In this document: piece after piece, positions 35,126 through 44,004 of the stretch
Layout: each line of letters opens with the position of its first letter
Position numbering within the stretch: position 1 is the stretch's first letter
Assembly (NCBI GenBank): GCA_945907755.1
Contig: CAMDTN010000016.1
Location: 1-49,893, forward strand
Source: Singulisphaera sp. GP187
GTDB taxonomy: Bacteria > Planctomycetota > GCA-002687715
Reading direction: 5' to 3'
DNA: 49,893 nucleotides
Made by a program: the position numbers and the translations under genes
The notes under the pieces: model-generated
Database searches by the model: none
Told to the model about the DNA's origin: nothing
What the model saw: the letters and a program-made list of their open reading frames with translations, nothing else

Positions 35126-35276
35126 CGCCCTCAGAGCTTTGGCTCGCGAGGCATCAGCCAGCCGAACGGCCCACGCGGTTCCTCACTTTTTCGCTGTGGA
35201 GCAGTGTGCACTCTGGCAGCGGCAGCGAGGTTGGTGCATACTCCGCCTGCGTTCGAAGCGCCCTGGGGAGGGCCGC

Positions 35277-36329
35277 ATGATGCATCACATTCCGGAACGC
35301 CGTCGACCATGGCGTTCTGTTCTTGTTTTGGCGGTGGTTGTTTTGGCGGGCTCGCTGATCTGGCTGGTGAAGCCGGGCCGCGCCGCAGCATCGTTGTCGG
35401 CACAGGTTCCAGGCGCGCAGAGTGTGCTGTCTGCAACAGCACCCGTGCCCACACAACAAGATAGTGCGGCACCACCTGCTGCAACGCCGCCGACGCTGCC
35501 CGTTGTGTTGGCGAATCCACAGGTGGCATGTGCGACCACAGTCATCGCGAATGCGGCGCCAGTGCCAAGCGGCGCGCAGGCTGTGGTTGTTGGTATCGAA
35601 CAAGCGAAGGCGGAAATCGCAGCGCTGGAAGCGGCGCGCGACACGCCGCGGCTGCGGCGCGCGCTGGGACGCGCGGTGGTGCGCGATGACTTGGATGCGG
35701 CTTGGCGGCGCAGTCTCTGGCCGCGGTTAGAGCAATTGAATGCAGCCATCGTTTTTGCGGTGGAGCCAGCGGACGGTTTCAGCGTCGAGCTTGTGCGCAA
35801 AGGCGACACCCTCTGGAGCCTCTGCCAACGCCTGAAGCGCAACGCCAAGATTGATGTGGCCCCCGGGCTGATCTCTTCGATCAATCATGTGCCTGCCTCG
35901 GGTTTGAAGGCCGGTACGAGATTGAAGGTGCCGAGCGCGGAAGTGAGTGTGGTGGTCGACAAGAGCGACTTCAGGCTGTATCTGCTTCTGGACGGTGTGG
36001 TGATTCACCATGTGTCTGCAGGTATTGGCCGCGAAGGTCTGACCCCTGAAGACACATTCAGCATCAGCAGTCGCATCGTGCGTCCAGACTGGACGGACCC
36101 GGCAACAGGCAAGACCATCCGCTACGGCGAGCTTGGCCACAAAATCGGTGGGCGCTGGCTGGGGTTTTCGCGGAGCGGCAAGAAGACCGGGTGGGGGATC
36201 CACGGCACAGTGGAGCCCTTGAGCGTGGGACAAGCCATGTCGGATGGTTGCATTCGCCTCGCCGAGGACGACCTCGTGCGGATCTTCGAGTGGATTCCGG
36301 AGGGCACGGAGGTGCTCATTCGGCCATGA
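35277..36329 (+). CDS. LysM-domain L,D-transpeptidase
   Basis: 350 residues from ATG 35277, with GGGGAGGG upstream (ATG 35280 is an equal choice). An N-terminal membrane anchor ('SVLVLAVVVLAGSLIWLV', residues about 14-31) is followed by an Ala/Pro-rich region, a LysM peptidoglycan-binding domain ('VRKGDTLWSLCQRLKRNAK' to 'LKAGTRLKVPS', about 175-220), and a YkuD catalytic domain. The active site 'HGTVEP' and 'SDGCIRL' has the catalytic His (about 309) and Cys (about 325). The enzyme would make 3-3 crosslinks in peptidoglycan or attach proteins to it. A peptidoglycan enzyme and MotB-type OmpA domain together imply a real cell wall. Expressed from its own unit between the 6S-like RNA and nuo. 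Confidence 0.85.
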   Translation: MMHHIPERRRPWRSVLVLAVVVLAGSLIWLVKPGRAAASLSAQVPGAQSVLSATAPVPTQQDSAAPPAATPPTLPVVLANPQVACATTVIANAAPVPSGAQAVVVGIEQAKAEIAALEAARDTPRLRRALGRAVVRDDLDAAWRRSLWPRLEQLNAAIVFAVEPADGFSVELVRKGDTLWSLCQRLKRNAKIDVAPGLISSINHVPASGLKAGTRLKVPSAEVSVVVDKSDFRLYLLLDGVVIHHVSAGIGREGLTPEDTFSISSRIVRPDWTDPATGKTIRYGELGHKIGGRWLGFSRSGKKTGWGIHGTVEPLSVGQAMSDGCIRLAEDDLVRIFEWIPEGTEVLIRP

Positions 36330-36359
36330 ATCCAGCTGTGTGGAAGCCTCGCGTTGCAC

Positions 36360-36368
36360 TGATATGAT
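36360..36368 (+). promoter_or_regulatory. Candidate extended -10 promoter of the nuo operon
   Basis: TGATATGAT (36360-36368): TATGAT matches five of six -10 bases and is preceded by TG one base away, the extended -10 pattern that can work with a poor -35. It lies between the transpeptidase stop and nuoA, giving a leader of about 50 bases. The remaining gap shows nothing else. Confidence 0.4.
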
Positions 36369-36424
36369 CCGCGCGCACTTCGGCCGGATTGCGGTTGAAG
36401 ACGCAGCAACCCAGTGGAGTGAGC

Positions 36425-36859
36425 ATGGATTTCCAATACGCAAACGTACTGTTCGGCCTGCTGTTTGGGGCGGGGTTTGTCGTCTTGAATGTGTCTATCG
36501 TGAACCGCATTCTGGCGCCGAAGGTCATCGACCCAGAGAAGACCACCACCTACGAATGCGGCGAGCCCACAATCGGCAGCGCTTGGGTGCGTTTCGATAT
36601 GCGCTTCTACACCGTGGCGCTTGTTTTCTTGGTGTTCGAAGTGGAAGTGGCCCTGTTGTTCCCGTGGGCCGCTGCCTACGACACCCTCACCCAGGCTGGC
36701 GGCCTGTTTGCATTCGTGGAAGTGCTGCTGTTTCTGGTGATTCTCGGCCTCGGCTATGTGTATGTGTGGCGCAAAGGCGATCTCGACTGGGTGAAAGCCA
36801 CAGACGCGCAGACATCGAATGAAACGGTGGGCGTGGACAACGCCGCCAACGGCAACTGA
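36425..36859 (+). CDS. nuoA: Complex I subunit A (NuoA)
   Basis: 144 residues, three membrane helices. Signatures: 'LAPKVIDPEKTTTYECGEPT' and 'VRFDMRFYTVALVFLVFEVE', with the conserved cysteine and acidic residues of the family. ATG 36425 follows GGAG. NuoA sits at the joint of the membrane and peripheral arms near the quinone site. The C-terminal tail of about 25 polar residues is longer than usual. Confidence 0.95.
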   Translation: MDFQYANVLFGLLFGAGFVVLNVSIVNRILAPKVIDPEKTTTYECGEPTIGSAWVRFDMRFYTVALVFLVFEVEVALLFPWAAAYDTLTQAGGLFAFVEVLLFLVILGLGYVYVWRKGDLDWVKATDAQTSNETVGVDNAANGN

Positions 36860-36874
36860 GTGGAGAGCAGCAAA

Positions 36875-37423
36875 ATGTCAGAGACTCTCGATCAGGAATT
36901 GATGCTGGGCACCGAGTCGCCTTTGCAGGACAACATCCTCATCACCCAAGTTGACAAGCTCATCAACTGGACCCGGCGTTCGTCGGTCTGGCCAATGACT
37001 TTCGGGCTCGCATGCTGCGCCATCGAAATGATGGCCACCGGCGCTTCCACCTATGACATCGACCGGTTTGGGTCTGGGCCCTTCCGTGCCACGCCGCGCC
37101 AAGCCGATTTGATGATCGTCGCGGGCACGGTGAGCCACAAAATGGCACCGCGCGTGAAGCGACTGTTCGATCAGATGCCGGAGCCTAAGTTCGTGCTGGC
37201 CATGGGCGCCTGCACTGTTAGCGGCGGCCCTTACATCAAACACGGCTACCACGTGCTCAAGGGCGTCGACCGCATTGTGCCGGTGGATGTCTATGTGCCG
37301 GGCTGCCCTCCGCGCCCCGAAGCACTCTTGGAGGGCCTGTTCCGCATCCAAGAGAAGATGGAACGCGAGCGTTTGTTCGATCGCACCCGCGTCGGCGCAC
37401 GCCCGAAGATTTTGGTGGAGTAG
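36875..37423 (+). CDS. nuoB: Complex I subunit B (NuoB), N2 iron-sulfur cluster
   Basis: 182 residues from ATG 36875, with GGAGAG eight bases upstream; a GTG at 36860 is less likely. NuoB binds cluster N2, the last electron carrier before quinone. The ligand cysteines are visible in '[11 protein letters not shown]' (two adjacent Cys), '[10 protein letters not shown]' and '[14 protein letters not shown]'. The order A-B-C-D is conserved. Confidence 0.97.
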   Translation: MSETLDQELMLGTESPLQDNILITQVDKLINWTRRSSVWPMTFGLACCAIEMMATGASTYDIDRFGSGPFRATPRQADLMIVAGTVSHKMAPRVKRLFDQMPEPKFVLAMGACTVSGGPYIKHGYHVLKGVDRIVPVDVYVPGCPPRPEALLEGLFRIQEKMERERLFDRTRVGARPKILVE

Positions 37424-37433
37424 AGGAGCGCGC

Positions 37434-37913
37434 ATGAACAGAGCAAGCATTGTTGCTGATGTGCGCAAGGCCTTCGGCGAGCGCATCACCGAGGTGGATG
37501 AAGCGGCGTTAGAGCCGTTCATTCGCTGCGAGCCCGCCACTTGGCCCGAGCTTGCGCGGTTCCTAAAGGACCGTTGCGGTTTGGACATGCTTGTGTGTCT
37601 GAGCGGCATCGACCGCGGCAAAGGCGTTGGGTTAGAGGCGGTCTACAACGTGGAGCGCTGCGATGCGCAGCGTGCCGGGATCGCCGTGAAAATTCGCGTG
37701 CCCTATGAGGACGCAGTGATTCCCAGTGTCGAGACAGTGTGGCGCACGGCCGATTGGCACGAGCGCGAAGCGTGGGACTTGCTCGGGATTCGCTTCGCAG
37801 GCCACCACAATTTGGTGCGCATTCTGTGCGCTGAAGATTGGGAAGGCCATCCGTTGCGCAAAGACTACAAGTCCCCTGATCGCTACCACGGGATTAAGAA
37901 CAATGTTGTCTGA
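37434..37913 (+). CDS. nuoC: Complex I subunit C (NuoC)
   Basis: 159 residues, ATG 37434 after GAGGAG. NuoC (30 kDa subunit) is part of the hydrophilic quinone module. Recognised by 'VKIRVPYEDAVIPSVETVW', 'ADWHEREAWDLLGIRFAGH' and 'WEGHPLRKDYK'. It is separate from NuoD, not fused, and overlaps nuoD by eleven bases. Confidence 0.95.
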   Translation: MNRASIVADVRKAFGERITEVDEAALEPFIRCEPATWPELARFLKDRCGLDMLVCLSGIDRGKGVGLEAVYNVERCDAQRAGIAVKIRVPYEDAVIPSVETVWRTADWHEREAWDLLGIRFAGHHNLVRILCAEDWEGHPLRKDYKSPDRYHGIKNNVV

Positions 37914-39072
37914 CTCCACGCGAACAAATGCAGTGACTTCCGGCAGCGCCGATCTGCGCACCGAGGAAATGCTGCTGAACATGGGGCCGCAACACCCGGC
38001 AACTCACGGGGTGCTGCGCGTGTTGGTGCGCACCGACGGCGAGGTGGTGCTGGATTGCGAACCGCATGTGGGCTATCTGCACCGCTGCTTCGAGAAGCAC
38101 TGCGAATCAGTGACCACTCTGCAATCCGTGCTGTACACAGACCGCCTCGATTACCTCACTGCCATGGGGAACAATTGGGGCTTTTGTATGGCTGTGGAAA
38201 AGCTCTATGGCCCCGAGCTGGTCATTCCCGAGCGCGCGCAATACATCCGCGTTATCTGCCAAGAGCTGAACCGCATTGCGTCGCACTTGCTGGCTATCGG
38301 CACCTACGGCATGGATGTCGGTGCGATCACGCCCTTCCTGTATTGCTTCCGCGAGCGCGAGAAGATCCTGACGATTTTCGAGCATATTTGCGGGCAACGC
38401 CTGAACTACAACTACATTCGTCCAGGCGGCGTTGCCTACGATGTTGATGACGCCATGCTGGCGCTGATCAAAGACTTCTGCGGGTACTTCCTGCCGAAGG
38501 TTGACGAATACGACGACTTGCTGAGTGGCAATGACATTTTCGTGCAGCGTACGGCCAATGTGGGTGTGCTGTCGGCGAAACTGGCCATTGACTACGGCTG
38601 CACTGGCCCGGTGTTGCGCGGCTCGGGTGTGCCTCGCGACTTGCGCAAGGACCAGCCCTACGGCATTTACGATCGCTTCAAATTCGAGGTGCCGGTGGGG
38701 CGCGGCGAACGCGGCAGCGTCGGCGATTGCTACGACCGTTACATGGTGCGCGTGCGCGAAATGCGTGAGAGCACCAGCATCGTGCAGCAAGCGCTGAAGG
38801 GCATTCCTGCTGGCGAGATACGCTCGTCGAAGATCAAAGCGAAAGTGCGGCCGCCGAAGGGCGAGGCGTTCACGCGCATCGAGAATTCCCGCGGCGATTT
38901 GGGCTTCTATGTGGTTTCCGAAGGCAAAGAAGTGCTGTATCGAGTGAAGTGCCGCGCGCCCAGCTTCCACAACATTGCAGTGCTGCCAGAAATCTCGCGC
39001 GGTTCAATGATCGCGGATCTCATTGCAATCATCGGCAGCCTGGACATCGTGCTTGGTGAGGTGGATCGATGA
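37903..39072 (+). CDS. nuoD: Complex I subunit D (NuoD)
   Basis: 389 residues from ATG 37903, overlapping the end of nuoC. NuoD (49 kDa subunit) forms the quinone-binding cavity and descends from [NiFe]-hydrogenase large subunits. Signatures: 'NMGPQHPATHGVLRV', 'GYLHRCFEKHCESVT', 'RADW'-equivalent region 'LDYLTAMGNNWGFCMAVEK', and the end 'GSLDIVLGEVDR' that terminates the family. Its stop overlaps the nuoH start (ATGA). Confidence 0.97.
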   Translation: MLSDSTRTNAVTSGSADLRTEEMLLNMGPQHPATHGVLRVLVRTDGEVVLDCEPHVGYLHRCFEKHCESVTTLQSVLYTDRLDYLTAMGNNWGFCMAVEKLYGPELVIPERAQYIRVICQELNRIASHLLAIGTYGMDVGAITPFLYCFREREKILTIFEHICGQRLNYNYIRPGGVAYDVDDAMLALIKDFCGYFLPKVDEYDDLLSGNDIFVQRTANVGVLSAKLAIDYGCTGPVLRGSGVPRDLRKDQPYGIYDRFKFEVPVGRGERGSVGDCYDRYMVRVREMRESTSIVQQALKGIPAGEIRSSKIKAKVRPPKGEAFTRIENSRGDLGFYVVSEGKEVLYRVKCRAPSFHNIAVLPEISRGSMIADLIAIIGSLDIVLGEVDR

Positions 39073-40301
39073 GCATGGACACCAAAACACTGGTGGACTG
39101 GGTGTTGGGCAGCGATGCCGGTTTCTGGTGGCGTTTCGCTGGTGTCGCTGCAGCTTGGGCACTGCCCATCACGCTGTGGGTTTCGCTGGTGGGTCTGATC
39201 AGCATCTGGCTTGAACGCAAAATTTCAGCCCACATTCAATGTCGCTTAGGCCCGATGGAAGTGGGCCCACACGGCGCGCTACAGACGATTGCCGACGGCG
39301 TGAAGCTACTGGCCAAAGAAGATCTCATTCCTGACGGTGCCGACCGCATGTTGTTTGCGCTGGCGCCCATCCTCGCGTTCGCGGGCACATTTGTGTCCTT
39401 CGCGGTGATTCCATTCGGGCCAGATTTGATCATTACGGACCTCGACACCGGGCTCTACTTCTTGGCGGCCATTGGTTCGCTGGAAGCCATTGGCGTTATT
39501 GCCGCTGGTTGGGCATCGAATAACAAGTGGGCGCTGTTTGGTTCGGTGCGTGCAGCCACCCAAGTGGTTTGCTACGAAATCCCCATGGGATTGGCCTTCG
39601 TCACGGTGGCCGCAGTGGCGGGCACTCTCAGCATGACGGAGATCGTCGAGCAACAGAACGGCATGCTGTGGAACTGGTACTTGTTCCGCAATCCGTTTAT
39701 GCCGCTGGCATTCATCAGCTACTACATCGCATCGTTAGCGGAATGCAAACGCGCGCCTTTCGATTTGCCGGAAGCGGAATCGGAATTGGTTTCAGGATTC
39801 CACACCGAATACTCTGGTATGCGCTTCGCCATATTTTTCTTGGCTGAATACGCAGCCATGTATGTGGTGTCAGCGCTGGCGGTGGTTCTCTTCTTGGGCG
39901 GCTGGTACACAGGCATTGCTCCTGTGGACAAGGCGCTGGCCGCGAGCCCGCTGTGGGGCAATGTGGTCGGAGCGCTGGTGATCATCACCAAGTCTTTCGC
40001 ACTGATCTTCGTGCAGATGTGGTTGCGCTGGACGCTGCCCCGCGTGCGCTTGGATCAGATGATGCACTTGTGCTTGAAGGTGATGGTGCCTATCGGCATG
40101 TTTGTGCTGGTATTCGCTGCGCTGTGGCAAGCGCTGCTCCCCTACGCCGGTGCACTGAATGGGCGCGAGGCCCTTTATCCAACCCTTGGCAGCGTCACGG
40201 GGTTGGTGGTGTTCCTGGTTCTTGTCATCGGCGGCTGGATGTGGGTGCGCGGCGTTATCCGCGCCACGACCAGCTACAAAACTGCGAATTACAGGACCTG
40301 A
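39069..40301 (+). CDS. nuoH: Complex I subunit H (NuoH)
   Basis: 410 residues, about eight membrane helices. NuoH joins the Q site to the membrane arm. Seen: 'ISIWLERKISAHIQCRLGPM' and 'GPHGALQTIADGVKLLAKED', 'AECKRAPFDLPEAESELVSG' and 'HTEYSGMRFAIFFLAEYAAM', all highly conserved. It is longer than the E. coli protein (325), mainly through an N-terminal lead and a middle loop. Normally nuoE, F and G lie between D and H; they are missing here. Confidence 0.96.
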   Translation: MSMDTKTLVDWVLGSDAGFWWRFAGVAAAWALPITLWVSLVGLISIWLERKISAHIQCRLGPMEVGPHGALQTIADGVKLLAKEDLIPDGADRMLFALAPILAFAGTFVSFAVIPFGPDLIITDLDTGLYFLAAIGSLEAIGVIAAGWASNNKWALFGSVRAATQVVCYEIPMGLAFVTVAAVAGTLSMTEIVEQQNGMLWNWYLFRNPFMPLAFISYYIASLAECKRAPFDLPEAESELVSGFHTEYSGMRFAIFFLAEYAAMYVVSALAVVLFLGGWYTGIAPVDKALAASPLWGNVVGALVIITKSFALIFVQMWLRWTLPRVRLDQMMHLCLKVMVPIGMFVLVFAALWQALLPYAGALNGREALYPTLGSVTGLVVFLVLVIGGWMWVRGVIRATTSYKTANYRT

Positions 40302-40318
40302 GGGAAGGAGCGAGCACT

Positions 40319-40879
40319 ATGGGAACCCTCTCGACCTATTTCGGACGCATCCATGACTCGGCCAAGACCGTCGTCGTGGGCATGGGCATTACTTGGCGCT
40401 ACATGGTGCGCCCCAAGGAAATCATCACCATCGAGTACGGCTCGAAGAACCGCGCCCCGAAGGAACGCTACATCCCCGATCGCCATCGCGGCATCCACTA
40501 CCTCGAAAGCGAGAAGTGCATCCATTGCCACATCTGTGAAAAAGCGTGCCCGGTGGACTGCATCGTTATGGATGGTTCCCGCGAGCCGTTTGAAGGCGCG
40601 TGGCAGGGTGATGGCACTCACATTTCGAAGTTCACGCTCGACTTGAACAAGTGCATCTTCTGCAACCTGTGCTGCGAGCCTTGCCCCAAGGATTGCATTC
40701 ACATGGGCCAAGAATTTGACATGGCGGGGTTCACTCGCTCGAACGGAGTCAAGAACTTGCTGACCGATGCGCCGTGGAGCAACGCCGATCGCAGCCGCGA
40801 AGCAGCAGCGCGCACGCTGATCGAAGCGGCCGAAGCTGAAGCCAAAGCACGCAAGGCGGCAGCGAAGAAGCCAGCGTGA
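40319..40879 (+). CDS. nuoI: Complex I subunit I (NuoI), two [4Fe-4S] clusters
   Basis: 186 residues from ATG 40319 with AAGGAG upstream. NuoI carries clusters N6a and N6b. Both ferredoxin motifs are complete: 'CIHCHICEKACP' and 'CIFCNLCCEPCP'. The N-terminal part 'RPKEIITIEYG' is typical. The tail of about 30 residues is rich in Ala, Glu and Lys ('AAEAEAKARKAAAKKPA'), an extra feature. The next gene starts within or just after the stop. Confidence 0.96.
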   Translation: MGTLSTYFGRIHDSAKTVVVGMGITWRYMVRPKEIITIEYGSKNRAPKERYIPDRHRGIHYLESEKCIHCHICEKACPVDCIVMDGSREPFEGAWQGDGTHISKFTLDLNKCIFCNLCCEPCPKDCIHMGQEFDMAGFTRSNGVKNLLTDAPWSNADRSREAAARTLIEAAEAEAKARKAAAKKPA

Positions 40880-40890
40880 AGGAGACCGTG

Positions 40891-41415
40891 GTGGACATCG
40901 ACTTCGGAACAATCATGTTCTTCGCCTTGGCCATTGTGGCGGTGGTGCCAGCCTTCATGGTGGTGCTGGCGCGCGACATCGTGCGCGTGGCCTTTTGGCT
41001 CCTCGCCAGCCTCTGTGGCGTGGCAGGGCTCTACATCTTGCTGGGTGCCGACTTCCTCGGCCTCACTCAAGTGCTGGTGTACATCGGCGGCATCTTGGTG
41101 CTGATTCTGTTCGGCATCATGATGACTTCGAAGGATCCGCTGCACGAGAAGGCTACTGCAAGCGGCAAGCGTTCGCCGGTGACGGGGTTGGTGACCGGCG
41201 CTCTGGTGTTTGCTGTGTTGGCAGCGGTCATTGTTGGCGTTGGGTTTGAAGAGAATAAGGGCGTGTCTGGCGGCGAGCCCACAACTACGAAACTTGGCGA
41301 AGTGCTGCTGACGGATTATGTCCTGCCCTTCGAATTGGTTTCCGTGCTGCTGCTGTTCGTGCTGTGCGGGGCGGCGTATATGGCGCGTCGCCGTCGGGAG
41401 GATGCCCATGCTTGA
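40891..41415 (+). CDS. nuoJ: Complex I subunit J (NuoJ)
   Basis: 174 residues from GTG 40891, six bases after AAGGAG (40879-40884). A GTG at 40876 overlapping the nuoI stop would add five residues. NuoJ is a five-helix membrane subunit; the family segment 'DFLGLTQVLVYIGGILVLIL' with the pi-bulge helix is clear. The stop overlaps nuoK. Confidence 0.93.
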   Translation: MDIDFGTIMFFALAIVAVVPAFMVVLARDIVRVAFWLLASLCGVAGLYILLGADFLGLTQVLVYIGGILVLILFGIMMTSKDPLHEKATASGKRSPVTGLVTGALVFAVLAAVIVGVGFEENKGVSGGEPTTTKLGEVLLTDYVLPFELVSVLLLFVLCGAAYMARRRREDAHA

Positions 41416-41725
41416 GGTGTCACTACAGCATTACTTGCTGGTTGCCGCGCTGTTATTCGCCGCTGGCGTCGGCGTGATCATCTCGCGGCGAAATGCCATC
41501 GCGGTGTTGTGCGGCGTCGAGCTGATCTTGAATGCCGCCGCGCTCAACTTCGTGGCCTTCAATCGCTATGCGGCGCCCGCTGGTCGCTTGGACGGCCAAG
41601 TATTCACCATCTTCATCATTATTCTTGCAGCAGCGGAAGCCGCCATCGCGCTGGCCATCCTGCTCAACCTCTTCCAGCAAACCAACACCGTGGACGTCGA
41701 CGAGGCGGACACGATGAAGGAATAG
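41408..41725 (+). CDS. nuoK: Complex I subunit K (NuoK)
   Basis: 105 residues, three membrane helices. ATG 41408 has GGGAGGA just upstream; an ATG at 41402 would bury that site. NuoK is an antiporter-like channel subunit (MrpC-type). Both membrane glutamates are seen in 'VLCGVELILNAAALNFVAF' and 'IILAAAEAAIALAI'. Confidence 0.95.
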   Translation: MLEVSLQHYLLVAALLFAAGVGVIISRRNAIAVLCGVELILNAAALNFVAFNRYAAPAGRLDGQVFTIFIIILAAAEAAIALAILLNLFQQTNTVDVDEADTMKE

Positions 41726-41729
41726 TTGC

Positions 41730-43931
41730 ATGCAGACGCCTGACACAATCATCATTGCGCTGCTGATCGTCGCGCTGCCGCTAGCAGCGTGGACCATCGG
41801 CTTCTTGCATGCAGCAGTGCGCCGTCGCCTGCCTTCGGGGCAAGACTGGATCAGTACTTGCGCCGTCGGCGGTTCACTAACTCTGTCGCTGTACCTGCTC
41901 TTCAGCCAAGTGATGGCCGGGCCCAGCGGCATGCAGGCGGTGACTCATAGCTGGCGCTGGTTTGCCATCGGCAGCGGAGACCACGCCTTCGTTCTGAACT
42001 TCGATGTGCTAGTGGACAACCTCACTGTTGCGATGTTTTGTGTCGTGAACATCGTGGCATTCCTCGTGCATGTGTACAGCCGCTCATACATGCACGGCGA
42101 AGATCGTTATCCGCGATTCTTCCTTCACCTCTCGTTGTTCACTTTTTCCATGCTCGGGTTGCTGGTCACCAGCAATCTGATGATGCTGTTCATCTTCTGG
42201 GAATTGGTGGGCGTGTGCTCTTACTTCCTCATCGGGTTCTTCATTCTGAAGAAGTCTGCCGGAGATGCAGCCAAGAAGGCTTTCGTCGTGAACCGCATCG
42301 GCGATGCTTGCTTCATGGCCGGCATTTTCATGATCGGCGGATTGTTAGCGAAGCAATGGCCGGGGCAGGATGTGCTCTCCTTCCAGCGCATTTGGGAATC
42401 GGTGGCCATGTTGGGGCACGGCAACGGGCCATGGGTTGGGCACGAAACCGAAGTGGCTGTTGCCGGCGTGCTGGTCTTCATGGGCTGCATGACCAAGTCG
42501 GCGCAATTCCCACTGCATGTGTGGTTGCCCGATGCGATGGAAGGCCCGACGCCGGTGTCCGCGTTGATTCACGCCGCCACCATGGTGGCGGCTGGCGTGT
42601 ACATGATTGTGCGCATGTTCCCGCTGATGGCTGGCAAAGGCTATGTCAGCGGCGACTTTCTCGACTCCCCAGCGTTGTGGGTGATTGCCATCGTCGGCGG
42701 CATCACCGCGCTATTCAGCGGCACGATTGCGTTGGTGCAAACGGACCTGAAGAAGGGTCTGGCCTACAGCACCTGTTCGCAATTGGGTTACATGGTGATG
42801 GCGGTGGGCGTCGGGAGCATTTCCGCCGGCATGTTCCACCTGTTCACGCACGCATTCTTCAAAGCGTGCTTGTTCCTCGGCTCCGGTTCGGTGATTCACG
42901 CCGTGCACAGCCAGGAGATGAAGGACATGGGCGGCCTGCGCGCCAAGATGCCCATTACCTACACCACATTCTTGATTTCGTGTCTGGCCATCGCCGGCAC
43001 GCCACTTTTTAGCGGCTTCTTGTCGAAGGAAGCGGTGCTGGGGCAGGCAGCGGCCTTTGGTGAGCACCACGGCAGCCTTATTGGCTGGGTGCCCTTCGCG
43101 CTGGCAGCAGCCACCGCGTTCCTCACGGCGTTCTATATGTTCCGGCTGCTGTTCCTCACCTTCCATGGCAAACCAGGGAACCAGCACAAATTCGAGCACG
43201 CGCACGAATCGCCGGCCGCGATGTCCATGCCCTTGGTGGTGTTGGCGGTGCTTGCCGTCATCGCTGGCGGCATCGCGCTGCCCGCGGGTTTGGACTTCGG
43301 TACCAGTCATTGGTTCCAAGACCGCGTGAACGATCAAGTGTTGGTGCAAGACACGATGGGTGCAACTCCGGCGTTTGCAGGGATGCAAGCGCACATGGTG
43401 CACCGTGCCGAGCCGCTGCCCAATGCGAACGAAGCCGTCACCAGTTTCCACCATCATGCGCATCATGTGCACATGCCGGTGATGCTGATGTCGCTGTGCG
43501 CTGTGGTCATCGGTATTGCGGGTGCGTGGCTGCTGTTCGTGCGCCGTCGGGGGCACGATTTAGTGGCTTCGATTCCACCGCTCGCCAAATTCCGCGTTGT
43601 ACTGAGCAATCTGTATTATGTGGATTGGGTCTATTGCCAGCGTTTGGTGCCCACTGTCAAAGATATCGCCGATTTGGCGAAGGCCTTTGACAAGGGCGTC
43701 ATCGACGCAACCGTGAATTATGTGGCGCGCTTTGCGTGCGACATTGCGTGGTTTGCTGGCCGTGTGGACGCGATAGTTGTGGACGGTGCGGTGAATGGCT
43801 CCGGGGCGCTGATGATGGGCCTCGGGCAGTTCTGCCGCAGTTTTGTGAACGGCAAGATTCAAGATTATGTGAAATACACGGTCTGGGGGCTGGGCGTGCT
43901 CATGATCTGGGCAGTGCTGGCTCTGGGCTGA
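41730..43931 (+). CDS. nuoL: Complex I subunit L (NuoL)
   Basis: 733 residues, longer than E. coli NuoL (613). The distal antiporter-like subunit with the lateral helix. Recognised by 'FFSTFS'-like helix bundle segments 'IVAFLVHVYSRSYMHGEDRY', 'FIFWELVGVCSYFLIGF', 'HVWLPDAMEGPTPVSALIHA' and 'FKACLFLGSGSVIHAVHSQE'. Late in the protein is a His-rich loop ('FHHHAHHVHMP', about residue 570-580) and a longer C-terminal part. The gap to nuoM holds a UUCG hairpin. Confidence 0.95.
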   Translation: MQTPDTIIIALLIVALPLAAWTIGFLHAAVRRRLPSGQDWISTCAVGGSLTLSLYLLFSQVMAGPSGMQAVTHSWRWFAIGSGDHAFVLNFDVLVDNLTVAMFCVVNIVAFLVHVYSRSYMHGEDRYPRFFLHLSLFTFSMLGLLVTSNLMMLFIFWELVGVCSYFLIGFFILKKSAGDAAKKAFVVNRIGDACFMAGIFMIGGLLAKQWPGQDVLSFQRIWESVAMLGHGNGPWVGHETEVAVAGVLVFMGCMTKSAQFPLHVWLPDAMEGPTPVSALIHAATMVAAGVYMIVRMFPLMAGKGYVSGDFLDSPALWVIAIVGGITALFSGTIALVQTDLKKGLAYSTCSQLGYMVMAVGVGSISAGMFHLFTHAFFKACLFLGSGSVIHAVHSQEMKDMGGLRAKMPITYTTFLISCLAIAGTPLFSGFLSKEAVLGQAAAFGEHHGSLIGWVPFALAAATAFLTAFYMFRLLFLTFHGKPGNQHKFEHAHESPAAMSMPLVVLAVLAVIAGGIALPAGLDFGTSHWFQDRVNDQVLVQDTMGATPAFAGMQAHMVHRAEPLPNANEAVTSFHHHAHHVHMPVMLMSLCAVVIGIAGAWLLFVRRRGHDLVASIPPLAKFRVVLSNLYYVDWVYCQRLVPTVKDIADLAKAFDKGVIDATVNYVARFACDIAWFAGRVDAIVVDGAVNGSGALMMGLGQFCRSFVNGKIQDYVKYTVWGLGVLMIWAVLALG

Positions 43932-43969
43932 TTCATAGACATTCCGGGCTTGCATGCCTGGAGGACGCC

Positions 43970-43987
43970 CGGGCCGTTCGCGGCCCG
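43970..43987 (+). promoter_or_regulatory. UUCG-capped hairpin just before nuoM
   Basis: CGGGCCG (43970-43976), TTCG, CGGCCCG (43981-43987): a perfect seven-base-pair stem closed by the very stable UUCG tetraloop. The nuoM ribosome-binding site AGAGGAGAG follows directly. No T-tract, so a processing or mRNA-stability element in the operon is more likely than a terminator. Confidence 0.5.
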
Positions 43988-44004
43988 AGAGGAGAGAGAC
44001 GACG

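Noticed and set aside
35164-35191. Terminator with TTTTT after the 6S-like RNA
   Set aside because: Only a four-pair stem (GAAC/GTTC) precedes the T-run, too weak to call.
35031-35276. 82-residue N-terminal extension of the transpeptidase
   Set aside because: It would overlap the 6S-like RNA and place the ribosome-binding site GGGGAGGG inside the gene; the signal anchor begins after ATG 35277.
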